Source: Nitrospirota bacterium
Lineage (GTDB): Bacteria > Nitrospirota > Thermodesulfovibrionia > Thermodesulfovibrionales > UBA6898
Length of the DNA: 7,839 nt
NCBI GenBank assembly: GCA_021787505.1
Contig: JAJYLU010000064.1
Location: forward strand, 1-7,839
Direction of reading: 5' to 3'
The notes below the pieces were generated by a model, which was not told the origin of the DNA, searched no databases, and saw nothing but the letters and a program-made list of their open reading frames with translations. Positions 1-5,914 of this stretch are shown here, piece by piece. Each line of letters begins with the position of its first letter. Within the stretch, counting starts at the first letter, position 1. The position numbers were made by a program, and so were the translations under genes.

Positions 1-1098
1 GAAAAGGCTAACGAACCGCTTGATAAGGTCCTTTGTCTCGACCTCGAACCTCTCGGCGATAAGGAGAAAAGTCTCTTCGAGCCTGCCGGCCTCTTCTCCG
101 ACCGTGACCATCTGTGTAACGATCGCGGGAAAGACACCGCTTTCCCGCAGGGGCTGGGACATCCCCCTGCCCTTGCTGACCCCCTCTTCTACCACCGCAA
201 GACGCTTCGCGATCATTTCGTTGTCGACCACTTCTCTGGATATCCTGATCGCCTCGATTATCGGGACCCCGCTCTGCAGAAGCGTCCCGAACGTCCTCGA
301 AAATCTCGATATGATGAGCTTCATGCTCAATTTCCTCAGCACCGGCAGCTTCAGTTTCAGCCCATCGATGTATGCCCGGCCTTCGGCCGTATTCGAATAT
401 CCCCGGACCATGAGGACAGCAGCCCCAACAGCGGCAAGGACAACCCACCAGTATGAGGCAAAGGCATCGCTTACCCGGATCAGGACGATGGTCGGCAGGG
501 GAAGTGCCTGCCCCATATTGGTGAAGATCTGCGAGAACCTCGGGATCACATATAGCATCAGCACCGCGACCGCAAGCCCGCCCACCACGGTAAGGAGGAC
601 CGGGTATATCAGCGCCGATATGATCTCCTGTTTGAAAGAAATGGTAGTCTCGAGAAAAGAGACAAGCCGCTTGATCACCGTATCGAGGATACCGCCCGTC
701 TCCCCTGCCTTTATCATGTTCACATACACCTTAGGGAAGATCTTGTGCTTGCCCATCGCATACGAAAGGGAATTACCCTTCTGGATATCCACGTAGACTT
801 CCCTGATGATCGCACGAAAGGCCTTTTTTTCGGAGTGCTCCGAGAGGACGTACAATGCCCTATCGATGGGCAGACCGGAATCGAGGAGGTTCCCGAGTTC
901 CTGGGTAAAGGTGAGAAGGTCCTTGGAGGTGACCCTCTCAAAAAAAGAGATTTCCTTCGATTCGGACATCCTGATACTCAGCGGCATAAGTCCCTTTTCC
1001 CTTAGCGATGATTTGAGGGTAGACTCATCCGAATACGAGGCGCTCTCCCGTATCTTTCTGCCGGAAGAATCGACCGCTTCATAGACATATAACGGCAT
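1..1098 (-). CDS. gspF: Type II secretion system F family inner-membrane protein (GspF/PilC-like), C-terminus cut by window edge
   Basis: Inner-membrane platform protein that links the cytoplasmic assembly ATPase to pseudopilus or pilus assembly. The minus strand reads 366 codons without a stop from ATG 1098 to the left edge. Family members have about 400 residues, so roughly 35-40 residues, including the last membrane helix, are missing. The N-terminus (MPLYVYEAVDSSGRK, then GLMPLSI near residues 37-43) is typical of GspF. The two T2SSF repeats are visible from their matching motifs NMIKAGETGGILDT (127-140) and MVTVGEEAGRLEETF (330-344). Membrane helices lie at about 162-186 and 213-231. The start is fixed: an in-frame TGA (1101-1099) directly precedes the ATG, and no Shine-Dalgarno is visible. 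It is divergent from radC and so is first in its transcription unit, with no gspE directly upstream. PilC of a type IV pilus is the main alternative, since the partner genes lie outside the window. Confidence 0.9.
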   Translation of the reverse strand, partial: MPLYVYEAVDSSGRKIRESASYSDESTLKSSLREKGLMPLSIRMSESKEISFFERVTSKDLLTFTQELGNLLDSGLPIDRALYVLSEHSEKKAFRAIIREVYVDIQKGNSLSYAMGKHKIFPKVYVNMIKAGETGGILDTVIKRLVSFLETTISFKQEIISALIYPVLLTVVGGLAVAVLMLYVIPRFSQIFTNMGQALPLPTIVLIRVSDAFASYWWVVLAAVGAAVLMVRGYSNTAEGRAYIDGLKLKLPVLRKLSMKLIISRFSRTFGTLLQSGVPIIEAIRISREVVDNEMIAKRLAVVEEGVSKGRGMSQPLRESGVFPAIVTQMVTVGEEAGRLEETFLLIAERFEVETKDLIKRFVSLF

Positions 1099-1134
1099 TC
1101 ATTATATTATCACACGGTTCCCCGGGGGGGCAAA
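1099..1134 (-). promoter_or_regulatory. Candidate promoter of gspF, possibly giving a leaderless mRNA
   Basis: On the minus strand GATAAT (1111-1106) lies 17 bases after a weak -35-like TTTGCC (1134-1129). A second hexamer, TATAAT, sits at 1106-1101. If GATAAT is used, transcription would begin close to base 1099, directly at the ATG. No Shine-Dalgarno exists upstream of the start; the nearest G-rich stretch is about 20 bases away. The -35 matches only three of six consensus bases, so this is tentative. Confidence 0.3.
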
Positions 1135-1198
1135 CGGCACGCCCTCTCAGAATCCACCTAAAGCAAATGACGTTAGGCCATCTGCCCTCTCATTCCTA

Positions 1199-1212
1199 AA
1201 ACATTAATGTTT
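1199..1212. repeat. Perfect 14-bp palindrome overlapping the radC -35 region
   Basis: AAACATTAATGTTT is fully self-complementary and does not extend further on either side. Its right end overlaps the candidate -35 hexamer of radC (1210-1215), the place expected for a repressor operator. It is not followed by a T-run and lies upstream of the predicted transcript start, so a terminator role is unlikely. It matches neither the E. coli LexA box (CTG-N10-CAG) nor the Bacillus type (GAAC-N4-GTTC). The binding protein is unknown. Confidence 0.45.
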
Positions 1213-1239
1213 ACCTCTGGTCACCGGAGATGATACAAT
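1210..1239 (+). promoter_or_regulatory. Candidate extended -10 promoter of radC
   Basis: TTTACC (1210-1215), an 18-base spacer and TACAAT (1234-1239) preceded by TG at 1231-1232 form a reasonable extended -10 promoter. Transcription would start near 1246, leaving only about six bases before the radC ATG at 1252. No ribosome binding site fits in that space. The stretch between the -10 and the ATG is pyrimidine-rich. Confidence 0.5.
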
Positions 1240-1251
1240 CCCCCTATCCCC

Positions 1252-1944
1252 ATGGCATACAAAAGCATAAAGGACTGGCCCGAAGAAGAGAGGCCGAGGG
1301 AAAGGCTTCTCAGGCACGGTCCCGGAAGCATATCCGACGCGCAGCTGCTTGCGATACTGCTCAGGACCGGGGGGCAGGGCAAGAGCGCGATGGACATGGC
1401 GATCGAACTTATCGACAAGTTCGGCGGTATCAGGAACATGGAACAGGCGTCCCCCGCAGAGTATTGCTCGGTAAAAGGTCTCGGGCAAGCAAAGGCAGCC
1501 CAGCTGAAGGCAGCTCTAGAATTGGGCAGGCGACTGCAGAGAGACTCCGGGAGCAAAGGCCCCGTCTTTTCTTCCGGGCAGGACGTCTATTCCTATTTCT
1601 ACCCGAAATTCGCCGGATTGAAAAAAGAAGTCTTTCACTGCGCCATGCTCGACGTGAAGAACAGGGTGGTAAGGGACTCAAAAATATCCGAAGGCACACT
1701 CACTTCTTCCTTGATCCATCCCCGTGAGGCGTTCAGGGACGCCATAAAGGAATCGGCGGCCTCCGTGATATTCGCTCACAACCATCCTAGCGGAGACCCC
1801 AGTCCGAGCCGCGACGATATCCTGATAACCGCAAAGCTCGAAACCGCCGGCGAGACCGTCGGGATCAGGGTCCTCGACCATATTATCATCGGCGAAGGAC
1901 AGTACGTGAGTATGCGGGAGAAAGGTTATTTGAAAGGTAAATGA
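1252..1944 (+). CDS. radC: RadC family JAB/MPN-domain protein (UPF0758)
   Basis: RadC-family protein of 230 residues, the usual full length. The N-terminal part (1-95) has the family opening IKDWPEEERPRERLLRHGP and helix-hairpin-helix-like segments, notably KGLGQAKAAQLKAALEL at 75-91. The C-terminal part (about 105-228) is a JAB/MPN metalloprotease-like domain. Its JAMM motif HNHPSGDPSPSRDD spans 176-189, with predicted metal ligands His176, His178 and Asp189; Glu126 is the probable catalytic acid. The family is named for DNA repair, but a direct repair role has been disputed and the real substrate is not established. An in-frame TGA at 1231-1233, with no other start codon between, fixes ATG 1252. 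There is no Shine-Dalgarno. purD follows 70 bases downstream on the same strand. Confidence 0.96.
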   Translation: MAYKSIKDWPEEERPRERLLRHGPGSISDAQLLAILLRTGGQGKSAMDMAIELIDKFGGIRNMEQASPAEYCSVKGLGQAKAAQLKAALELGRRLQRDSGSKGPVFSSGQDVYSYFYPKFAGLKKEVFHCAMLDVKNRVVRDSKISEGTLTSSLIHPREAFRDAIKESAASVIFAHNHPSGDPSPSRDDILITAKLETAGETVGIRVLDHIIIGEGQYVSMREKGYLKGK

Positions 1945-1946
1945 AG

Positions 1947-1952
1947 TATAAT
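1947..1952 (+). promoter_or_regulatory. Candidate -10 element of the purD-purE-DUF89 unit
   Basis: A perfect TATAAT lies three bases after the radC stop codon. It would start transcription near 1959 and give a leader of about 56 nt before the purD ATG. No convincing -35 hexamer is seen 15-18 bases upstream, so an activator, read-through from radC, or chance are all possible. No purine riboswitch core is recognisable in the leader. Confidence 0.35.
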
Positions 1953-1978
1953 AATTCCTTCAGGGGGCAAATATAGGT

Positions 1979-2005
1979 GCAGATTTTTTATCTGCCGAGG
2001 CGAGG
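1979..2005 (+). promoter_or_regulatory. Leader hairpin and ribosome binding site of purD
   Basis: GCAGAT (1979-1984) and ATCTGC (1990-1995) form a perfect 6-bp stem with a five-T loop. The purine-rich GAGGCGAGG (1997-2005) follows directly and is the Shine-Dalgarno, with its last AGG nine bases before the ATG at 2015. The hairpin ends one base before this site, so it could affect ribosome access. The stem is short, so a regulatory role is only possible. Confidence 0.4.
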
Positions 2006-2014
2006 TTATTACAT

Positions 2015-3298
2015 ATGAAAGTACTTGTCATAGGCGGAGGAGGCAGGGAGCACGCTATCGTGTGGAAGCTCTCGCAGAGCAAATCGGTCGACAAAATCTA
2101 CTGCTGCCCCGGGAACGCCGGCATCGCGGATATCGCCGAATGCATCGACGTAAACCAGGACGATTTCCGGTCGCTCCTTGATTTCGTGAAATACGAGTGG
2201 ATCGACCTTACCATCGTCGGGCCGGAAGCCCCTCTTTCGAAGGGGATCGTCGACCTCTTCGAAAAAGAAGGCAGAAGAATTTTGGGGCCGACGAAGGCCG
2301 CCGCCCGGCTCGAATCGAGCAAGGTTTTTTCAAAAGATCTTATGCGGTCGCACGGCATACCGACCGCCGACTACAGGGTCTTCACTTCCTACCTGCACGC
2401 CGAGGAATACGTCAAGTTCAAGGGCGCTCCGATTGTGCTTAAGGCTGACGGACTGGCTGCGGGCAAGGGGGTTTTCGTCGCCGCCTCGGTCGACGAAGCA
2501 ATGGACGCCCTCAGACAAATCATGAAAGACAGGGTCTTCGGGGAGGCTGGCGACAGGGTACTGATAGAGGACTGTCTCCGGGGAGAAGAGGCCTCTTTCA
2601 TGGCTTTTACCGACGGCCAAACAATCGTGCCTATGGTAAGTTCCCAGGACCACAAGCGGATCTTCGATAACGATCAGGGACCGAACACCGGAGGCATGGG
2701 GGCGTACAGCCCTGCCCCGGTCATCACGGAGGAACTCCAGGCTGTTGTGATGGAGAGGGTCATGAAGCAGACAATCAGGGCGCTGAAGTCCGAAGGGATA
2801 ACGTACAAGGGGATATTGTACGCAGGCCTTATGATCGACAAGGGCAAACCTTATGTGCTCGAATTCAACTGCCGGTTCGGGGACCCTGAAACACAGCCGG
2901 TCCTCTCGAGGCTGGAGTCGGACCTTATGGAGGTTGCGATGGCGGTGACGGATGAAAAGCTGTCGGAGATCAGGGTCGAGTGGAAGAAAGACCCCTCGGT
3001 ATGTGTAGTGCTCTCTTCGGAAGGGTATCCGGGAAAATACAGGAAAGGGGACGCGATCACCGGCATCGACGCGGCGAACAGGCTGGAGGGCGTGCACGTA
3101 TTCCACGCGGGGACCGCCTTCAAAGACACCGATACCGTAACCTCAGGCGGAAGGGTGCTCGGCGTTACTGCCACAGGGAGCACGATCGCCGCGGCCAGGA
3201 AGAGGGCTTACGAGGCCGTGGAAAAAATACATTTCAGGGGCATGCACTACAGAAAGGACATCGCCGACAGGGCGTTGCAAAGGGAGAGTGAAAAATAG
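2015..3298 (+). CDS. purD: Phosphoribosylamine-glycine ligase (GAR synthetase)
   Basis: Catalyses the ATP-dependent joining of phosphoribosylamine and glycine to glycinamide ribonucleotide (GAR), the second step of de novo purine synthesis, in the cytoplasm. The 427 residues match the usual PurD length. Visible family signatures are the N-terminal Rossmann-like GGGGREHA (7-14), VGPEAPLSKG (68-77), the ATP-grasp segment VLKADGLAAGKGVFVA (141-156), QGPNTGGMGAYSPAP (221-235) and the metal/ATP site EFNCRFGDPETQP (283-295). A C-terminal PurD domain follows. The start ATG has a clear Shine-Dalgarno (GAGGCGAGG, nine bases before it) and gives the expected family N-terminus. purE follows after 42 bases, so the two are very likely co-transcribed. 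No frameshift or missing motif is seen. Confidence 0.98.
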   Translation: MKVLVIGGGGREHAIVWKLSQSKSVDKIYCCPGNAGIADIAECIDVNQDDFRSLLDFVKYEWIDLTIVGPEAPLSKGIVDLFEKEGRRILGPTKAAARLESSKVFSKDLMRSHGIPTADYRVFTSYLHAEEYVKFKGAPIVLKADGLAAGKGVFVAASVDEAMDALRQIMKDRVFGEAGDRVLIEDCLRGEEASFMAFTDGQTIVPMVSSQDHKRIFDNDQGPNTGGMGAYSPAPVITEELQAVVMERVMKQTIRALKSEGITYKGILYAGLMIDKGKPYVLEFNCRFGDPETQPVLSRLESDLMEVAMAVTDEKLSEIRVEWKKDPSVCVVLSSEGYPGKYRKGDAITGIDAANRLEGVHVFHAGTAFKDTDTVTSGGRVLGVTATGSTIAAARKRAYEAVEKIHFRGMHYRKDIADRALQRESEK

Positions 3299-3340
3299 GA
3301 AGTACAGGGAGCGGACGCGGACAAAAGTAGGAGGGACGAT

Positions 3341-3838
3341 ATGAAACCGAAGGTATTGATACTCATGGGAAGCGATTCGGACCTGCCGGTAATGGAGGAG
3401 ACGGCAAAAACGCTTGACTCATTCGGCATATCCTGCCGCATGACGGTCGCCTCTGCCCACAGGACGCCCGGACTCACGCTGAAGCTTGTGAAAGAGGCCG
3501 AAAAGGACGGCGTCGAAGTCATCATCGCAGGCGCGGGCATGGCGGCCCACCTCCCGGGGGTCGTCGCCTCTCATACGGTACTGCCGGTTATCGGCGTGCC
3601 CCTTGATGCGTCTCCGCTCAAGGGAGTGGACGCGCTCCTCAGCATGGTCCAGATGCCGCCCGGCATTCCCGTCGCCACGGTGGCGCTCGGAAAGGCGGGT
3701 GCGAAGAACGCAGCCATACTCGCGGCCCGGATCATGGCGGTAGGAAATCCGTCCCTCACAAGAAAACTCCTCGCCCATAAAAAAGAGATGGCGAAAGAGG
3801 TAGAAGAAAAGGCCGCCAGGCTCACAAAAAGAAGTTGA
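3341..3838 (+). CDS. purE: 5-(carboxyamino)imidazole ribonucleotide mutase (PurE, class I)
   Basis: Interconverts N5-CAIR and CAIR in de novo purine synthesis. It is a small Rossmann-like protein of 165 residues, full length for the family. Signatures are GSDSD (10-14), ASAHRTP (37-43) with the expected catalytic His40, GAGMAAHLPGVVA (64-76), and MVQMPPGIPVATVALG (102-117). This pattern fits class I PurE, which works with the N5-CAIR synthetase PurK; no purK lies in the window, so it should be elsewhere in the genome. ATG 3341 is preceded by a strong AGGAGG (3329-3334) with six bases of spacing. It is the second gene of the purD unit. Its TGA stop (3836-3838) shares one base with the ATG of the next gene, which suggests translational coupling. 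Confidence 0.97.
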   Translation: MKPKVLILMGSDSDLPVMEETAKTLDSFGISCRMTVASAHRTPGLTLKLVKEAEKDGVEVIIAGAGMAAHLPGVVASHTVLPVIGVPLDASPLKGVDALLSMVQMPPGIPVATVALGKAGAKNAAILAARIMAVGNPSLTRKLLAHKKEMAKEVEEKAARLTKRS

Positions 3839-4683
3839 TGCATACCCACATAGACTGCTTCCCCTGTTTCTTCAGGCAGACAACGATCGCCCTGGCGCAA
3901 TTTTCGGACAATCACGCCCTGCGCGAGGAAGTGATCAAAGAGGTGCTCCCTGTCATGCAGCGTGCGGACACCGCCAGACCGCCAGCCTATACAACAACCT
4001 TAATTCACCGTCTCATCCGGGAGAAGTTGGGGCGGGACCCCTTCAAGAAGGTAAAAAACGCATATAACTCCCTTGCTATGGGACTTTACGCGGAGCTGAA
4101 AGCCAGGACAAGACGGTCGGAGGACCCTTTATGGACTGCAGCGAGGCTTGCCATCTCCGGCAATGTGATAGATTTCGGGATATATACTTCTATCGATATC
4201 GAAAGCTCGATACTCCGCTCTCTTGAAGAGCATATCGCGGTCGACGATTATGAGATGTTCAGGGAGGATCTGGACCGGTCAGAGGAGATACTCTACCTGC
4301 TCGACAATGCAGGCGAGATAGTCTTTGACAGGCTTCTTATCGAGGAACTCGCCGCGATGGGGAAAAAAGTCAGGGCCGCAGTAAAAGGCTCGGCTGTGCT
4401 CAACGACGTGACGGCCGAAGATGCCAGACAGACCGGGTTGCAGGACATCTGCGAGGTGATCGACAACGGATCTGACGCTATCGGCACGATCCTCGAATGG
4501 GCCTCCCCTGAGTTCAGGGCGCATTACGCCGGGGCAGAACTCGTCATAAGCAAAGGGCAGGGGAATTTCGAGACCCTCACCGGAAACGGAAAGAAGACGT
4601 ACTTCCTCTTTCAGTCCAAATGTGATGTGGTCTCTAAAGAACTAGGCCTTTCACCCGGATCGATGCTGCTCAAGAAATCCTGA
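3838..4683 (+). CDS. DUF89 family (ARMT1-like) metal-dependent phosphatase
   Basis: A 281-residue protein of the DUF89 superfamily. Characterised members are metal-dependent phosphatases thought to remove harmful or stray phosphorylated metabolites; the substrate here is unknown. Conserved landmarks are an N-terminal CFPC pair (Cys7, Cys10), SGNVIDFG (107-114), the metal-site segment LLDNAGEIVFDR (154-165, Asp156/Asn157/Glu160), VLNDVTAEDA (187-196), SKGQGNFETL (238-247) and a late Cys262 in QSKCDVV. The CxxC start and short length resemble the archaeal/bacterial subgroup rather than the longer eukaryotic ARMT1. ATG 3838 overlaps the purE stop as TGATG. A TTG at 3835 would add one residue, but the overlap arrangement favours the ATG. 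There is no separate Shine-Dalgarno immediately before it, consistent with coupling. The family call is firm; a purine-related role is inferred from position. Confidence 0.9.
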   Translation: MHTHIDCFPCFFRQTTIALAQFSDNHALREEVIKEVLPVMQRADTARPPAYTTTLIHRLIREKLGRDPFKKVKNAYNSLAMGLYAELKARTRRSEDPLWTAARLAISGNVIDFGIYTSIDIESSILRSLEEHIAVDDYEMFREDLDRSEEILYLLDNAGEIVFDRLLIEELAAMGKKVRAAVKGSAVLNDVTAEDARQTGLQDICEVIDNGSDAIGTILEWASPEFRAHYAGAELVISKGQGNFETLTGNGKKTYFLFQSKCDVVSKELGLSPGSMLLKKS

Positions 4684-4715
4684 ATCGGCTGGATAGATAA
4701 TGGATCAGAAATAAA

Positions 4716-4731
4716 AGATAGACGTTTATCT
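4716..4731 (-). terminator. Weak possible terminator of the RRM gene
   Basis: On the minus strand AGATA and TATCT form a 5-bp stem around a 6-base loop and are followed by a U-rich TTTATTT. The hairpin overlaps the stop codon of the RRM gene and lies in the 42-base gap between two convergent genes. The stem is short and AT-rich, so it would be a weak intrinsic terminator at best. No better terminator was found for either gene. Confidence 0.2.
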
Positions 4732-5040
4732 CCTTGGTCCCCGTGTCCCCGGTCCCCTTCTTTCCCTGAAACCGCCCTGTTCCCTTCTCTCCTGCGGTTT
4801 TGCCTCGTTGACGACAATCGATCTGTCCATAAAGGGCTTTCCGTTAAACAGGTCAATCGCCTTCTTGCCGTCTTCCTCGGACGCCATCTCGACAAAGCCG
4901 AACCCCCTGAGCCTGCCGGTGGCATTGTCCTTGATAAGCTTCACGGACAGCACCTCTCCTGCCTGCGCAAAGAGTTCGCGGAGATCATCCTCGGTCGCCT
5001 TGAACGAGATGTTCCCAACGTAGAGTCTCATCGTACCCAT
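4726..5040 (-). CDS. Single-RRM RNA-binding protein with Arg/Gly-rich tail
   Basis: A 104-residue protein made of one RNA-recognition motif (about 4-80) and a short basic tail. RNP2 is LYVGNI (6-11) and RNP1 is RGFGFVEM (45-52); Phe47 and Phe49 are the usual RNA-stacking aromatics. The tail (84-104) is rich in Arg and Gly, like the glycine-rich RRM proteins of cyanobacteria and other bacteria. It should bind single-stranded RNA in the cytoplasm; its targets are unknown. ATG 5040 has GGAGG (5049-5045) four bases upstream. ATG 5031, which would begin MRLYVGN, is a possible alternative with a 13-base spacing. An in-frame GTG at 5061 lies before the Shine-Dalgarno and is unlikely. The gene is transcribed alone from a strong promoter and converges on the DUF89 gene. 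Confidence 0.95.
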   Translation of the reverse strand: MGTMRLYVGNISFKATEDDLRELFAQAGEVLSVKLIKDNATGRLRGFGFVEMASEEDGKKAIDLFNGKPFMDRSIVVNEAKPQERREQGGFRERRGPGTRGPRR

Positions 5041-5063
5041 TCTTCCTCCTTGAGTTTTCACTG

Positions 5064-5089
5064 CCCCGCACGGTCACAAACCGCAGGGG
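5064..5089 (-). promoter_or_regulatory. Hairpin in the RRM gene leader
   Basis: The leader RNA can fold with an outer stem CCCC/GGGG (5089-5086 with 5067-5064), a small internal loop, an inner stem CGGT/ACCG (5083-5080 with 5074-5071) and a 5-base loop. It lies between the predicted transcript start (about 5091) and the Shine-Dalgarno (5049-5045), about 15 bases short of the latter. No T-run follows, so it is not a terminator. Roles in mRNA stability, temperature response or autoregulation by the RRM protein are possible. Confidence 0.45.
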
Positions 5090-5097
5090 ATAGCCTA

Positions 5098-5126
5098 AAT
5101 ATACTTATCCTTTTGGGCTTTGTCAA
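5098..5126 (-). promoter_or_regulatory. Strong sigma-70-type promoter of the RRM gene
   Basis: The minus strand has a perfect -35 TTGACA (5126-5121), an optimal 17-base spacer and TATATT (5103-5098, five of six consensus bases). It is the best promoter match in the window. Transcription should start near 5091, leaving a leader of about 50 nt before the ATG at 5040. Confidence 0.8.
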
Positions 5127-5163
5127 GAAATAAATAACAGCCTTTCTAAAGAAAATATTACTA

Positions 5164-5172
5164 TGCTACTAT
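5164..5172 (+). promoter_or_regulatory. Candidate extended -10 of tsaC
   Basis: TGCTACTAT fits the extended -10 pattern TG-N-TANNAT. A weak -35-like TTCTAA lies at 5144-5149 with the usual 17-base spacing. Transcription would start near 5179, only about five bases before ATG 5184. Together with the RRM promoter it makes this gap divergently transcribed. Confidence 0.4.
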
Positions 5173-5183
5173 GTTGTATATTT

Positions 5184-5834
5184 ATGCACGTAATAAAGAT
5201 TTTGGACGAAAACACAACTGACGCGGTGGCCGCGGCTGCCGGGGTAATCAGAGGGGGAGGCATCGTCGCTTTTCCCACAGAGACCCACTACGGACTCGGA
5301 GCGGCGTATCACGATGTCGCTGCGCTAAAGAAACTCTTCACGCTTAAGCGCCGTCCTGAAGAAAAACCTATACCGCTGATAGCCGGAAACGAGAAGGCAC
5401 TGGGACTCGTCGCCCGACAACTCGATGACCGGGCCGTCAGCATCATCAAGCAGTTCTGGCCGGGTCCCCTGACCCTTCTTCTTCCGGCAAGGGCGGGACT
5501 TCCCCGCCTTTTGACCGCCGGCACCGGCACTGTTGCGGTGAGGATGCCCGGCAGGTCGTTCGCCCTTGAGCTTGCCCGCGCACTCGAAGTCCCCATTACC
5601 GCTACGAGCGCTAACATCTCCGGAAGCCCCCCGGCCGATGATGCAGCCGGGGTGACGGGGTATTTCGACGAAGGACTCGATCTGCTCGTAGACGGTGGCA
5701 GGACACCGGGCGGCGCCCCTTCGACGATCGTCAGGCTCTCAGGCGAAACTATCATCCTGGTGAGGCGGGGACAGATACCTTTTGATGCGATACTTGCTGC
5801 GATGAAGACAGCCGCGGGCAAAAAAGATCAGTAG
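5184..5834 (+). CDS. tsaC: L-threonylcarbamoyladenylate synthase (TsaC/YrdC/Sua5 family)
   Basis: Makes threonylcarbamoyl-AMP from threonine, bicarbonate and ATP, the first step of the t6A modification at position 37 of ANN-decoding tRNAs. The 216 residues form a single YrdC domain, without the extra C-terminal domain of long Sua5. Signatures are PTETHYGLGA (31-40), KRRPEEKPIPLI (55-66), FWPGPLTLLLP (91-101), TVAVRMP (116-122) and TSANISG (141-147). Position 35 is His, where family members usually have Val, Phe or another hydrophobic residue. ATG 5184 was preferred because it gives the usual family N-terminus. ATG 5163 would add seven residues (MLLCCIF) and would lie upstream of the predicted transcript start. 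Neither has a clear Shine-Dalgarno. The gene is divergent from the RRM gene and meets the next gene tail to tail. Confidence 0.93.
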   Translation: MHVIKILDENTTDAVAAAAGVIRGGGIVAFPTETHYGLGAAYHDVAALKKLFTLKRRPEEKPIPLIAGNEKALGLVARQLDDRAVSIIKQFWPGPLTLLLPARAGLPRLLTAGTGTVAVRMPGRSFALELARALEVPITATSANISGSPPADDAAGVTGYFDEGLDLLVDGGRTPGGAPSTIVRLSGETIILVRRGQIPFDAILAAMKTAAGKKDQ

Positions 5835-5914
5835 TGAGAGGCGCATCGATCACGCAGTATGCCGCAACCGCGCAGGCATGAATTTCACGGAAGTCCTGAA
5901 GGCAGGAGGGTATT

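Noticed and set aside
20..796. Long open frame on the plus strand opposite gspF
   Set aside because: The minus strand carries an unambiguous T2SSF protein over the whole stretch. The plus frame has no family motif or ribosome binding site.
1120..1130. CCCC followed by seven G, a possible terminator stem
   Set aside because: There is no loop or adjacent T-run, and it lies upstream of both divergent genes, so no terminator is expected there.
1230..1727. Open frame overlapping the start of radC in another plus frame
   Set aside because: It has an Arg/Gln-rich shadow composition, and its ATG lies just upstream of and overlapping the radC -10 element, while radC itself has full family motifs.
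2330..3106. 258-codon open frame on the minus strand inside purD
   Set aside because: It is entirely antisense to a fully motif-supported purD. Its His/Arg/Pro-rich composition is typical of a shadow frame.
5835..5914. Possible terminator between the converging tsaC and 192-residue genes
   Set aside because: Only a tiny CCTG/CAGG pairing was found and no T-run follows it on either strand.
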